A DNA stretch of 64,000 nucleotides from Amaranthus tricolor (GCF_026212465.1 NC_080056.1:6010517-6074516), one strand, 5' to 3'; counted from the first letter of the stretch, positions 41,424 through 61,330 are shown. The notes: a model not told the origin generated them from the letters alone. Translations and numbers: made by a program.

Positions 41424-44384
41424 TGAGAATTTTTTATTATTTGAGATCATTGAGTAAATGTTCATTTTTTATTCGTTGCGTAAATATTCATAAAATTTAT
41501 TAAGTAATTTTCACATAATGGACTTCACAATTTTTTATCATTACATGTAATTTGACCATTAAAATATTTATAAATATTCATAAAAGTTATCAAGTAATTT
41601 TTTCAAAATGAAATTATTGAAACATTACAAGCATGACCATTTATTTTAATTTTCTTATCAAAATTATATTAATTTTCTACCATTATTTTCACCGTAATTC
41701 TCAAGCATAATTCACAGACAATTGGCCTGTGAATAGGTTTGCAGCTCTATCATTATTCTACAAAACTTAAATTTTTCTATAATAAAATTTATAAAAAAAT
41801 AATAAAATTATATAATTGTAATATATTTTTTGGTTATTAGGCCCTAGAAGAAAAAAAAATTCTAGCCCACCTCAGCAATTGGCACACACATATTAACAAT
41901 TTAATTTACGTAGGATAGGATTAACAGGAAATTTTATAAAGATATTGATGATCATATAAACCAATATTAAATACACACATTTTGGTTGAAAATGACATTC
42001 AAACCTCACCTTAAAATAGTAGTTCAAATGTCAATTATTTATTTGAGTAAAATGTTATTGGTGATTGTATGTTGGCTTAATCTGATTTTGAAAAATTTTC
42101 TTAATCTCAGGGCACATCTGGAATTCTGGAAAATATTTAAGAATGAAATTTTAATGGGATAAATTTTACAGGGGAATTAGTTAGAAGGAAATGTTTAATT
42201 TTGTTAAGATTGGCATAAGTCATGGGATTAATTTCATTCTTCTCTCCTGTATCATCATTGATGATAAAAAATTTAAGATTTATGTTTTAAATCTCAAATT
42301 TCCTAAAACCTTCTCAAATTATCATCAATTAAAATCTCAAAATTTTGATAATTATGTAGATTAATGATAATAATAACTAACACAAAATTAAATTGTAAAT
42401 TTAAAAATTGAAATGACATTGGTGAAAATGTTCAATTTTTAATCTTCAATTAAAATAAATTTCGGTTTTAAACCTAAAAAATCTCATTTTTATTCAATGG
42501 CAGTTAGAAACAAAATTTTGCTATTGTTCATCATCAATAACAAAAGTAGGGATTTTAATCATCAATTGATGAAGAAAAAAAAAAAAAGACAATAGTGAAG
42601 AGAACCAAGGTTGAAGACTTATGAAGACAATGGAGAAGGGCAGAGCAATAAAAAGGTGGAAGGAGGAAGGAAGAAGTTTTTTTTTTGCTGGGGTAAATTT
42701 TACCTTAATATATCCCAGAGTAAACTTTTACCCTTTATTTAGGGCTATTTGATTACATTTGTAATCATTCACTATTTCAAACTTGCCAAAATCACTGACT
42801 TTTTATCCTATACTAATTACACTTCATTTACTTGGTTTCCAGGCATACCCTTAAAGTTAAAGAATTAACTGTCGATAAAATGATTAAATGGAGTATAATT
42901 TAAATCTAAATAAATTGACAAATCTAGTTCATGGTATAACACTCAACCCAAAACCCATTTGGCCCGAAATTCAAGGCTACAAGCCAAGCCTATCGGCCAA
43001 TCATTTGTGAAAATTTGATGAAGTGTTTGATAATTGACTTTTTATATTGGGCAATCATATTTATTTGCATGTTTTTTTAGTTGAGACTTTACAATTATAT
43101 CAAAGCTTCTATGAACATGATATATCGACTATGATAAAAATAGTCGGTAAAATGTCAAAATATGTGTTAGTTCTAAGCCATTTGCTTTTAATCAAATTTA
43201 AAAAATGCTCTCATTTACTTGTTCATTGGCTTATTTGCTTATAAACAATTAAAAATGCTCTAATTTTACACTTTCAACTACGTTATGTTTCGTAAGGTTC
43301 TTCTCATTTGTCATTTTGAATTATTTTTTGTTATTTTTTGTTATTCTCATTACAAATATTTTATTTATATTGTATACCTTGACATAATTAACCTTATTTA
43401 TTTTCATTTTAATATTCTTAATATTTGTTACGATCCTTACATATTTTCAACTAATTTTATTCTAATGTTTTTATTTTGGTTAAGGCCCCACGTGTTTCCA
43501 CCAACTTTGTCAAAATATTTTTATAATAGTTGTAGTTCATGTTCGAATATTTTTGTAATACTTATGATCCATATTTTTACTTAATCAAATTTATTATTCA
43601 ATAAAAATAATATATAAATTCAAAAATTATAATTTTTCTTAACTTTCATTACCATTTATTATAAAAACAACTTCAAAAAACATCAACTATATGTCCAACA
43701 CCTTAATATCTCGGTGTCATTCTATTTAGAATTAGAATTAGAATGAATAAGTGTAAAAAAGTATTTAATAAAATTTTATTTTTTCAAAAAGTACCTAATC
43801 ACAAAAGTTTTATCAAAAAATACCTAACAAAATTTTTTTTCCAAAGAGTATCAATTAATGTTTTCCTACAGTTGATCGTCAAATATAACGGTTGACTGAT
43901 CAAAATCGAAAATTTTTCTTCCTCATCTTCAATTTTTTTTCCAATTCAATTTCCTCTACTGTTTACTCAAAATAGAAATAAAATTGGAAAAGAAATAAAA
44001 GATGAGAAAAAAAAATTTAATTTTAACCAGTTGTCTTTGAAAAGAAAAAAATTTATTAGATATTTTTTGACAAAAATTTTTTATTAGGTCTTTTGGGAAA
44101 AAAAATTTTATCAAATACTTTTTGACAATTTTCCTTATTATATATAATAAATGTGATAGTTGAGAATTCACAATATATTTAGTTCTTTTAAATTTAACAT
44201 TATTTTATTTATATGCTTATCTTTTGATTTTGATGGAGTATATTTTTTCTTTATGAAATCCCTCTCTCAATTAGTTATGTTTTACTTAAATTAATATTAT
44301 TTTTTTCGAATTCTTTTCAAAATTCGCCACTAATTGAAAGGGCCTACTAAATTGTGCAAAACGATTAAAATCAAGAGAAATTAC
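41424..44384. other. AT-rich intergenic region without genes
   Basis: It lies downstream of the orphan IPMS exon (minus strand), where exons 2-12 of a second IPMS copy would be expected; none is recognisable. The only structured feature is the inverted-repeat element at 43748-44140. Long frames at 43285-43584 and 43956-44171 are AT-biased and carry no motif. Confidence 0.6.
43748..44140. repeat. Inverted-repeat element (MULE-type MITE candidate)
   Basis: Left sequence AAAAAGTATTTAATAAAATT matches the right end read inward, AAAAAGTATTTGATAAAATT. Further in, CAAAAAGTACCTAAT matches CCAAAAGACCTAAT. Arms are about 60-100 bp and the centre includes a GTTGACTGATC block. No clear target duplication found. 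Confidence 0.6.
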
Positions 44385-45085
44385 CTGCCAGCATCTTCAG
44401 GACTAAATTCAACATCCAAACAACCCAAACTCCTAGCATACTTGACCATACTTGTAGCGATCTTCACAACTTCTTCCCTACTTTTATTCAATTTATGCAT
44501 CATATGAATCTCACTCGTTGCAATAAACGTATGAATCCTAGGTCTTTTAGCATACTTAACAGCTTCCCAAGCAGCATCAATATCTCCTTTATTACATCTC
44601 GACAATCCACATATTACAGGCACATACCCTCCGCCATCGACATCGTTCCCAACTTCCATCGCTATAGCTTTCACGGCTTCCAAATCTGCTTTCGAAGACG
44701 CCGGAAAACCGGCTTCGATGATGTCAACTCCGAGAAACGCTAACTGCTTCGCTATCTCAAGTTTCTGCGCCGGCGTCATGGCTGCTCCCGGTGACTGCTC
44801 GCCGTCTCGGAGTGTTGTGTCGAAGATTCGGATGTAGTTCGGGTCGGATATTTTGTTCGGGATGTAATCCGGTCGCCGGAAAATATTCTCCGGCGGAGGT
44901 GATGACGTCGCGGAACATTTTATAGTGGTGGTGGGGGAGGAAATGGACAGGACGGAATAAGTAGGGGTTGAAGAGGATAGAGAAAGGAGGGTGGTGATCG
45001 GGGTTTTTAGGATGAGAGGTACTTTTTGGGCGTGGATTTTTGTATGTGTGGATGAAAAATTTTGGGATGCAAAAGTAGCTGCCAT
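44385..45085 (-). pseudogene. Orphan duplicate of IPMS exon 1 (transit peptide plus N-terminal catalytic part)
   Basis: Minus-strand exon from ATG at 45085 to a GT donor directly after 44385; length 701 nt, ending in the same phase as IPMS exon 1. It encodes a Ser/Thr-rich leader, then residues matching the true IPMS from [11 protein letters not shown] to SPEDAGR at 147 of 161 positions (about 91%). Leader sequences differ and flanking non-coding DNA is not alike. Unspliced, the frame ends at the TAA overlapping the donor (44381-44383), giving about 234 aa. An in-frame ATG also exists upstream at 45157. No exon 2-12 counterpart lies between it and the intact IPMS gene. It may be a partial-duplication relic or an alternative distal first exon splicing to 35417. 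No stop or frameshift disrupts it. Confidence 0.8.
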
Positions 45086-47137
45086 TGATGGTGTTCCAAA
45101 ATCCAACGTTTTTTTTGTTTTGAAAAAATGATGTACGAGATTGAAGATTGATGACAATTTATATAAGATGTTTTATTTATAGGGTTAGATATGTTCGAAA
45201 TAAATTTGATAATTCGAAATTTATATGATCTTGTGCTCGAATTTGATTTAACCTGACTTTTAAATGATTTATAATCATATAAAGAATAGTATGGATGCAA
45301 ATTCAATTTTAAATCGACCAGAAATACATAATCTGAAATCGACCTGATGACTTGAATGAAAACCTCTACACGGGATATTCAACTACACTTATGAAAGTTT
45401 TGTCACACAGTGAGACGACGTCAAAACAAGAGCTCATATGCTAATAATCGTATTAGTTGGACAAATTTAACCTATATATGAGAAGTATTTCACTAGTAAA
45501 ACCGTTTCACACAAGAGTTTATGGGGGATATTTAGTCGGTTAAATTAGTCACTCTAATCTTCGACTATATTAGTCTATCTAATTAAACTGCTATCGAGTA
45601 TGAGCTACTCAAAATTCAAATACCTATTATGTTCACTCGAGTTATTTTTTATTTGTTTCATTATTTATTATTATTATTATTATAACCTATGCACCTAGTG
45701 CATAAATTTAAATAACAAAATTGGTAAAATTGTACAAATCTGATTGTATACTCTTTAAAAATTTATTATTTTTACCAATTTTATTAGAGTATGTCACAAA
45801 TTAGATTTAAACAAATTTTCAAGATTTGTAATCTAGCACCAAGTGCATAGATTAGGAAATTGTTATTTACATTTATATTATTTCTATAAGGATTCTTGCC
45901 TTCTGTGGAATAAAAGTGAAATATTATAATTATAATAGAAGTATATATAATATTTGGAGGGGATACAATAAAATTTGGATGGACAGCTATTTGGAAAGGG
46001 AAGTGTATATCTGGTTTTGTCATTAAAATGTGGAAAGTTTATCGGGTGTTGCATTTAATATCAGGAGAGATTGATACGAATATTGGCCTTAGATATTTTG
46101 CATTACTTGATGTTGACTGTCTTATACTCCTTTCTTGACGGCGTGACGTTACGTGCTCTATTTATTGCTGTTAAGAATCCGCTTTTCAAATTGAAAAATT
46201 ACTTAAAATAATTTTAATTTACTTATGATTTTCCTATAATATTTTTATTTATTGAATAAAATTATGAATAATTTCAATTTTGAGAGGTATTTTTTCTAGA
46301 GTAAATTCTGTAACCGGATCACTTGCTATTGTAAATTTTATTTAAAAAAAGATAAATTAAAATAGAATGTTCAAGAAAATGTTAAAAAAATGTTTTAAAA
46401 GTTTATGATTTTTTATTATTCAGAATATTTTATGTGAATTTTTTTAAAATTTTCTTTAATTTTAAATTAATTTTTAATTTACTATTTTGGTGAATTACCT
46501 ATTATTGTAGGTTATTAGGTTACCGAGTTTATACTAGGCAAATACCCCTAAAGTTGAGATTATTCATAGTCAATTAATAGGTAGGATTATTGAAGAAAAT
46601 CATGAAAATGTTAGACAAGATCTCACACGAATATATTTTATCTTCAATATATACTTCAAACCTCTAAATTAAATTTCTCTCTCCTAAGTGATAAAACTTA
46701 AATCGGACAAACAAAGTGTAAAAATTTTTCTTTTAAAAACTTCTCTAAACCCAATTAGTAGTGTTAATTTCACAAACAAACGCAATGTGAATATAAATCT
46801 AAAAAGTTGATCAATATATTTCTTTTAAATTACGTAAATAAATAAAAATGTAGTTAACTTTGTTTTAATTAAGTTTAACGCAATGTGAATACAAATTTGA
46901 AGTGTTAATTGATTCAATGTTGATTCAATTATAAAAAACAAAAAAAGATTAATTTAGCATAAATCAACGTAAGCGCATTGTTAACAAATTTAAAATTGAT
47001 CGATTAATTGTGTAATCTTTTTAAAAAATTAAAAGAACATTAATTTTGTAATCTTTTCAAATTAATTTTAAAAAATAAAATTTGGCCAAGTAACATAAAA
47101 TATGAGACTTGACCAGGTCATATATTTCATACTGGTA
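45086..47137. other. Intergenic AT-rich region, dispersed repeat only
   Basis: No gene seen. A block at 45190-45360 (with AAATCGACC(T/A)GATGACTTGAATG) resembles 51085-51280, indicating a shared old repeat. A TATTATTATTATTATTAT run lies at about 45665-45682. Confidence 0.5.
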
Positions 47138-47990
47138 TTTTTTTTTTTTAAAAAAAGAAGAATTTCCATTAATCAAAGAAGAAAATTAACAGGATATCAC
47201 GTCCAGGCATACACTACAAGTTGCATCAGATAGCTAGAAAGGCACATCTTCTAGAAAGGGTTTCTAGACTGCATTCTTCATGTGCATAGAAAGTAGGGTG
47301 ATAGCCTCAAAAAATAAAGGAACCATATGAGTAGTTCAAAAGACAAAAAGCTATACATCATTAAGAGTCCTATACATCCAATTAGCGTCTCTCGCTAATT
47401 ATTTGTCACATATAAGGGAGGAGCGAGCCTTCACTTCTAATTTGATGTTCTTCAGCACCTGCTCAATGGTTTTGACTTTCGCTTTTCATATGGCTTCATT
47501 TCGAGATTGTCATATTTGGTACACTAGGTAGCTTATAGCAGTACAGATGACTTCTTTCCTCGCCTTGGGGATTCTCCATTTTTTGATGCTAGGTTACCGA
47601 GGGAAGTTATTTTGGTTTTTGAGTCCAGCCAGTTCATAGTGGCTTCAAGACATCTCTGACTGAACCTGCAGGCAAAAAAAAAAGGTGATTGATTGTTTCG
47701 CAATATATGCCACATAGTGTGCAGTAATCATCAGGAGCGACACCTATCTTGAAGAGCTTGTCCTTAGTTTTAATCTTGTTGAGGAAAGCGAGCCACAAGA
47801 TGAATCTTGTTTTAGGGGGTGCAATTCTAGACCAGACTAGCTTCGCCCAATTACCTTACCTTGCGTGGTGTGCATTGTTTGGTAGACCTCATGTATAGAA
47901 TATCTGTTGCGTTCCATCCATTCCCATAGTTTTTCGTTCACGTGGTAAATTTTCTTGAAAGTCCAGTTTACCTTAATAGAGGAAAACTAT
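47138..47990 (-). mobile_element. 5'-truncated LINE fragment with zf-RVT domain
   Basis: On the minus strand, from about 47849 downward, the translation reads WAKLVWSRIAPPKTRFILWL, then AFLNKIKTKDKLFKIGV, then a zinc-knuckle-like YCTLCG and ETINHLFF. This is the zf-RVT domain at the C-terminus of plant LINE-type reverse transcriptases. A one-base frameshift near the HLFF-C motif shifts the frame into RFSQRCLEATMNW (frame open to 47533). The minus-strand 3' end is marked by an A run (T run at 47138-47149 on the plus strand), as expected for target-primed insertion. The reverse-transcriptase catalytic part is absent. Confidence 0.75.
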
Positions 47991-50488
47991 TTAGAAGCGT
48001 AAAAATATAAAAACAATATAGAGCAAACTCATCAAGTTTACTACATTTCCCACGAAACATGGTAAGAGAAACAAAAGGAGTTTATTGAAAATAGAAAATA
48101 AAAAAGTAAAAATTAACTTTTAATTATTAAGACAATCTTATTGTTAGACAATTTTAAATTAGACTAAATAGTTCAACGAAAATCCATTAATTATTTAGTG
48201 TTTAATATATCACTTTGGATGTTAAAGCTAACACTTTGAATATACTTTTTATATGGACATGTTCATGGGCAAAGCCACATCAGAGGCCGGGGGAGGCCCG
48301 GCCCCATTGACGAAAATGTGATTCTTTGTAATTTTGGCTTTGTCTTCCCTTATTAATATGATACATAATTTTAAGAGTGCATAAATATAACAAAAATTTA
48401 CTATAGTTCAATGCTTGAGATAACATATTTATAAAGTAAGGTTAAGGGATTAAACTAAATTTAAACTGTTATTTTTTAATAGACTAACAAATTTATGTTG
48501 TAATATATTTCATAATTTCACATTCAACTTTTTTTAGTGTGCGTGTTTATATTTTTATTACTATCTTAATTTTAATGATGTTTTTTTGGAGACTTAGTAG
48601 GCAAATATAAAGAGTAAAAAACACTCGATTTTCTTTTCAAAAGGGGTAACAATAGGGAAGCTTTAACTTCATTTGTTAAATATAATTTTTGTTATGACAA
48701 TTTAAATTCATTTCAGTCTATATGATTTAAAATTTTTGAATGTAACTCTATATTTCACAACGTGCCAATTAGAAAATCTTGGATTATAATATTTATTCGT
48801 TTATATATATTTACAACATTAAAAGTTCAAACACAATTTCAAGAAGGCTTGAGGTTCAAACAATGCATATTGATAAGGTTATTGATAAAGAATTTGTCGG
48901 CCAAAATTTTAATGAAAGAAAGGAAATGACACTAAAATAAAAAGCAATATAGGTTTTATTTATCATATTAGATTTGTAAAAATAGTGTCCATCCCCTTTA
49001 TTAATTATCCTATATTTATTTAAAATATAAGGAGTATAACATAATATATACAAAGATATAAAATATCTTTAGGAATTTTCATGGTGTATTAGTTTTCATG
49101 TTATTCTTTACCTGTAACCTCATCATTCCATCAATTTTGGACAAATCTTAATTATAAGAATTTTTTTTTAACAACCGGTCTCCTAGGAGATCTCTTTGAG
49201 AGACGTCTTTTAGGCTCAACCCATTAAATCTTAATGTCCATTTACTGTATCTTTAATGCCTACTTACAATACACTTAATGTCACTAAGTAATTACTTAAT
49301 ATGCCTACTTACGATATTTTTAATGCCTACCGAGATTAGCTTACTAGCCTACTTACCATATTCTTAATACATATTTACAATATTTTTAATGCTTACTTAC
49401 AATATACTTAATGCCCATTAAGGAAATACTTACGTACTGACATATAACAATATTCTAAATGCCTACTTACAATAATCTTAATGCTTACCAAAAAGCTTAT
49501 TTTAAATTTTTTTTTTGAGCTAACTCAAATGGAGATGACCTATTAAAAAAACCGTCACTCCGAAAAATTTGTGTTTTTATAATGTATTATAAAATTATGC
49601 AATCTCCTTTGTCATAACTCATAAGATGGTGGGAACTGAGTCCGTCCCTACTTGTTATATGCACAATTTAAAAGTGAACTATTCAAGATACTCGATAATG
49701 CATGGCTTTACAAGTTTTATAAATAATGATATCCCTTTAATGGGGAAAGCACCTTTGATTTTTTTAATAAAAAGGGTGGTATTCTTAATTAATTTGTACA
49801 CCTATATAAAATTAATAGTATAAGAAAATATAGTTGCGTGATACTTGTACGATTTATTATTTTGCTTCTGTATAAGAATTTTAGATTTAAGCTTTAGAAA
49901 ATTATTACGCGTAATGTCAAATTAAAATTTTGAAAATTTTAACGTATTTAAAAAAATTAGTTCTGAATTTGTACATATAGATTAAACTATCATATAATTA
50001 TACATTTTAATAATTTTACTGTTAAATGACAAATAATATTCTTATAAGTTTTGCCAAATTTATTAATATTATTAATTTTCCGAATTCTATGTGACAATCT
50101 TATTTTCAACATATGATCTGCAAACAAAAATTGTTATATTAATAATATTTTCTTAATTATATCCTAATAAAATAATAATCCAAAAATGATAGTTTATTTG
50201 GAAAACAAATTTGTTAGATCAATTTAAGATCTTAAAATATCAAAACATAATTTTACCTTAGCCAATGTCGAGAAAATATTAATATGGATCTTCTATTTAA
50301 GTATGGGTGTATGTAATTTTTAATAAACTAGCTCTAATTTACATAAGTTACACATTAAAGTAGTAATGATAAAGATTTATAATAAAAAGTTACACTATTA
50401 AAACTAATATATGAAGTGAAAAGATAAATTAAAGTAGGTGAAATGTATATATTTGTCCTTAGTAAGGAATAAGGAGATGTCCACTCGA
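47991..50488. other. AT-rich intergenic region without genes
   Basis: No coding signature. One GC-rich block at 48270-48305 (GAGGCCGGGGGAGGCCCGGC) stands out and looks like a transposon end, but no partner end is seen. A degenerate repeat block lies at 49170-49560. Confidence 0.5.
49170..49560. repeat. Degenerate tandem repeat, possibly inside a MITE
   Basis: Units resembling AATGCCTACTTACAATAT recur about ten times, with 20-40 bp spacing, between 49225 and 49490. The flanks AACCGGTCTCCTAGGAGATC and, at the right, GGAGATGACC to AAAAACCGTC are loosely inverted. Confidence 0.5.
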
Positions 50489-50496
50489 CATGCTAT

Positions 50497-51047
50497 TAGA
50501 GGTGTAAGTAATTTGGTGAAAAATCAAACACCGAACCAAATCAAATCGAATAAGTAATTTGGTTTGACTATATTTTAAATTTGGTTTGGTTTAGACTGAA
50601 TTTTAATTATAATTCGGTGTTCGGTTTAAACTCAGTTTAGGGTCCAACAAAACTGAAAAACCGAAAAAACCAAAATGTTAAAGGCATGTTATATCTTCCA
50701 TTTGATTTGTTAGAATTTTTGCGCTTATTTTCAGATTTTTGTTAAAAGTTTTTTACCTGTTTGAATAAAAAACCCTAAAATTATTAATATCTATTTAGGA
50801 GTTTTAGAAAGAATACGTTTGAAACAATACATGCAAATTTAATTTTCGGTGCAAAATATACAAATCGTTGCAATTCGGTCTATTCTATTCAATTTGGATT
50901 GGTATTTCAAAATTCGGTTCGATTCAATTTGGATTATAAATATTATGATTTGGATTTGAACTGAAAATATCAAAACTGAATTTTATTTGATTTGATTGGA
51001 TTTGGATTCGTATCGAATCCAAACCAAAAACCAAACTTTTACCCCTA
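50497..51047. mobile_element. hAT-type MITE rich in GGTTTGG/AATTCGGT repeats
   Basis: A 551 bp element with an exact 8 bp target duplication CATGCTAT (50489-50496 and 51048-51055). Inverted ends are TAGAGGTGTAAGTAATTTGG against TAGGGGTAAAAGTTTGG. The 8 bp duplication and TAGGGG-like end fit hAT. The interior consists of short AATTTGGTTTGG-like motifs in both orientations. No reading frame. Confidence 0.8.
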
Positions 51048-51502
51048 CATGCTATCACAAAACTAGTGGTGTTTGAGAGTAGCTAAGCATTCAGACCAAC
51101 TCGAAATGTTCAAAGTAGATTTGAAAATTTGATATCTACCGACCTTATAACTGAATTCGACTTTAAATTAAATTTAAAATTATATAAAAATCAATGTAAT
51201 ACAAAAACAAAAGTCGATTTTAATAGATTTAAAACACATCATCCAAAATCGACCAAGTGACTTGAATGCAGACTTCTGACGGCTAACCAAAAGCCTAAAC
51301 TACAACAATACTAAATTAAGACAAATAAAGGCAGCCTAATTTTTGTTAATTTATTATTCTGCCCGTAAAGGCAGCCTAATTTAGGAATCCAGAAAAAGGG
51401 GAAACCGAATACAGATCCCCTCAATCTCGTCTTCCCTCCTTTCCAATTTCTAGGGTTTCTTCAATTAGAAACAAGAACAAAGCTTTAGCTCACCTATCAA
51501 CC

Positions 51503-58435
<6,933 letters not shown>

Positions 58436-59187
58436 AGAACTGCTACAACGTCTTGTGTCTCTTAATAACATGCCTCGGTTTCCTTATGTTCCTCACTTGT
58501 TTCCTTTGTGTACATACGATGTCCAGTGGGAATTTAGATGGAGTTATGTTTCTGCATTCGATTCTGCATAATTCAGGGCATTGATAGTCATATTGTCTGT
58601 ACGAGTGTAATCTTTATTTTTTTTCTTAATCTTTGTATTTTCTTCGAGTTTAATTTCGAAGGCCTATCACCTGTAAACACAGAGTTGGCCTTTTCCCTTT
58701 TTTCATTTCCATTGCTGTAATGTTTGTAGTTTGTACCCATTAATTGTATTCGAATTTTTTTTCTGAAGGACATGGTTAATAAACCATTAATTGCAGTCTT
58801 TCCCGAACCTTACTTCAAGCTACTGCTCATTTTAGCATTGCCAGTTTAGATTGTTCGAAATGTTTAGATGTATCGTCTCTATCGTTTTCATGGGAGGTGT
58901 TGAGTTGTCGTCTATTCGAGTCTATTTACGAAGAGCAAAGAGTGGTAGACTGGTGGTTGTGTGATTAGAGGAAAGGGTATGTTATGTTGTCCCTCATGTT
59001 GGTCATGATTGCATATTTCTTCCATACTTCTTGCATTTGGCATGATCCATAAGAGCTACAGGCTCCAGCAACCACCTCGACGTACTTCCAGTGGCAAATT
59101 TACATGGAGAGCCGAAGGAAGCCAGTTCCCTGAGTTTTACCACGCATCGTATTATGTTTCTAGTTTGCCGCTTATAAATATAAATAT

Positions 59188-59482
59188 ATGAGTAATTTGC
59201 AAATTACAATCTTAAAGTTTGGTACTTATGCAAATTACAATTTTAATGTTTATTTTTTGCGAATTACAGCTATCAAAAAATCAAAGTTTACAGGTTCAGG
59301 CTAAAAATACATAATTTCGACTACTTAACCTAAAATTTCAACCACCAAAATGGTCGGAATTTATTGTTTTGGCTTAAACCTGCAAATTTTGATACTTTGG
59401 TGGTTGTAATTTTAAAAAATAAACATTGAGGTTGTAATTCGCAAAAGTGCTAAACTTTAAGGCTCTAATTCGCAAATTATTC
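59188..59482. repeat. MITE with about 90 bp inverted arms
   Basis: The left end GAGTAATTTGCAAATTACAA matches the right end read inward, GAATAATTTGCGAATTAGAG. Inner blocks TTAAAGTTT, ATGTTTATTTTTT and CAAAATGGTCGGAATT-like palindromes also match. Both flanks read AAATATAAATATA, so a target duplication is likely but its length is ambiguous. Long TIRs suggest a Mutator-type MITE. Confidence 0.72.
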
Positions 59483-60499
59483 TAAATATAAATATAATTA
59501 TTTAAGACTTTGATTAAATATTATACATAACTAACAATTTAACATGCTAAAAATTTTATTTTGTTTTTATATAATTATCTGTTAGTGTATCGATTATTCT
59601 ACCATTATTATTTTGCTATACATAAGCTATTTGGCTCCCAACCATAATTTTATGTTTTTACTGTCCCTTGTACATTTAGCATTTTGTATGGCTTTAAGTA
59701 TTTGATTTTGCCAAATATTATTTCTCGTGCCCACAACTTTTGTAAATAATTGAAAACTTATCACCAAATCTGATTATCTTCTTTTTTTTTGGATTGAGAA
59801 AACTTATCACCAAATAATTGAAAACTTATCACCAAACATTATTTGGCTCCTAATTTATAGTCTTTCTATTCATATTCATTTAAAAAGTTAAATTTAAACT
59901 TGATATCGTATTAATAATATTCAAAAATTTTAAAAATAATCAAATAATATATTTTTAAATCAAATACGCAAAATTACAAAACCAATCATGTACATTTATT
60001 TGAACCAAACTTTTAACACAACTAAAAAATATGTAGCGTTTTAATAGAAAATCTAAGTTAATCATGATGATTCGTAAATCACCATAAAAAGCAGAAAACT
60101 AATTAAAAATTTTAAAAAATACATTCAAATCATAGACCAACAAATACTTATTATCTATAGTAATTAGTGTAGATATCCGTACAATGCACGGTTTTTATAA
60201 CATCAATATAAATAAATAAAAAATAAACAATATGAAAAAATAAACTCAGGAATATTATGCAGTTACATATACACATATATATTAGCTTTGTAATTTTAGA
60301 AATTGTAAAAACTATATTATGCAGTGTATTATAATCTCTAATTTACTTAATTTAATTATAAATAGATGTTAGTCAAAGATACTATAATGATAGATTATTG
60401 GTTAAGATCAAATGCAATGCCTATTTTCTTCAGCCAATAAATATTCCATTTGGCAAACTTTCTTTAATTATGATACTTGAAAATTTTCAAACTTTTTAC

Positions 60500-60809
60500 A
60501 GCCTGCTTGGTAGATAGTAATAAACAGTGGTAATGAGAATGGAAAACTAATGTAATTTTAGTTGAAAAATCTCTTGGCTACTTTTATGGCTACTTGTCTA
60601 ACTTTAATAATCTCATTTTCTTCATAAAATTTATTCCAATGCGTTACTATTGGGAGAAGTGGTATTAGGTGGTAATGAAAATTTGTAAAAAAAAAACTTT
60701 TTTTGATCAAAGTTTCATTACCATGGGAATGATATGGAACTTTTCATGAAATTTTACACTATAAATCATTCTCATTGCCACCATTTAGTAGCACTAACCA
60801 AATAAACCC
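60500..60809. repeat. PIF/Tourist-like MITE
   Basis: Inverted ends CAGCCTGCTTGG and GGGTTTATTTGG lead into matching GTGG(T/C)AATGAGAATG blocks. TTA flanks both ends (60497-60499 and 60810-60812), the usual 3 bp duplication of this superfamily. Confidence 0.68.
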
Positions 60810-61107
60810 TTAGTATAATATATGATTTGTCAAATTGATAAATTACCCTTATTTCCTAGCAAAACCTTAGTGTTTTAATTGTCTCACAAAGCAGTCACCA
60901 TATAGTTAAGATTCCTATTTCATACGCCTAATAGAAATAGAAAAACAAAATAAAATTTGAGAGTAGCGGAAGAACCCTAGAACTCAAAACTCAATTATCG
61001 TACGCCTCTTTCGCCTCACTCGTTCACTTCGCCAGCAACTCAATTCGTCGCGTTTTCTTCATCTTCTATTTTCCTCTCCTCCCGCCGATCTCACTTCATT
61101 TTACAAG

Positions 61108-61292
61108 GTCAATTCTTCCAATCCTTTCTTTAATTACCCTTTTTATACTTATGATTTGATGATTCGGACTTAATTGGTCAGGAATTTGTGGATTAATATG
61201 TCAAATTTAATTTCTTTTCTAGGGTTAGGTTTCTCTTTTTCTATTTAATTGTTGATAGAGGGTTATAGTATACTGAGTAATCTCAATTGCAG
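61108..61292 (+). other. Probable 5' UTR intron of eIF2-gamma
   Basis: A donor ACAAG followed by GTCAATTC at 61108 and an acceptor ATTGCAG ending at 61292 bracket a T-rich stretch just before the start codon. Inferred from splice consensus only. Confidence 0.5.
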
Positions 61293-61330
61293 AGATTAAA
61301 GGAAGGAGAACTTAGATATAAGCATTTAAT

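Larger units (their letters stand above)
58436..61100. other. Intergenic region between MPK6 and eIF2-gamma
   Basis: The MPK6 3' UTR occupies roughly the first 300-400 bases. Two MITEs (59188-59482, 60500-60809) are listed separately. The promoter of eIF2-gamma lies at the right; an AACCCTA telo-box-like sequence at about 60973 is a plausible element, since such boxes are common upstream of plant translation genes. Confidence 0.5.

Noticed and set aside
43285..43584. 99-codon plus-strand frame, hydrophobic-looking
   Set aside because: Composition is simply AT-rich (Phe/Ile/Tyr/Leu), with no motif, no splice context and no neighbours suggesting a gene.
37250..44384. A complete second IPMS gene
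   Set aside because: Only exon 1 is present. I looked for the [19 protein letters not shown] and regulatory-domain exons on the minus strand between the orphan exon and IPMS and saw none.
48260..48310. GC-rich palindromic block GAGGCCGGGGGAGGCCCGGC as a transposon end
   Set aside because: A single end without a matching inverted partner or target duplication within several kb.
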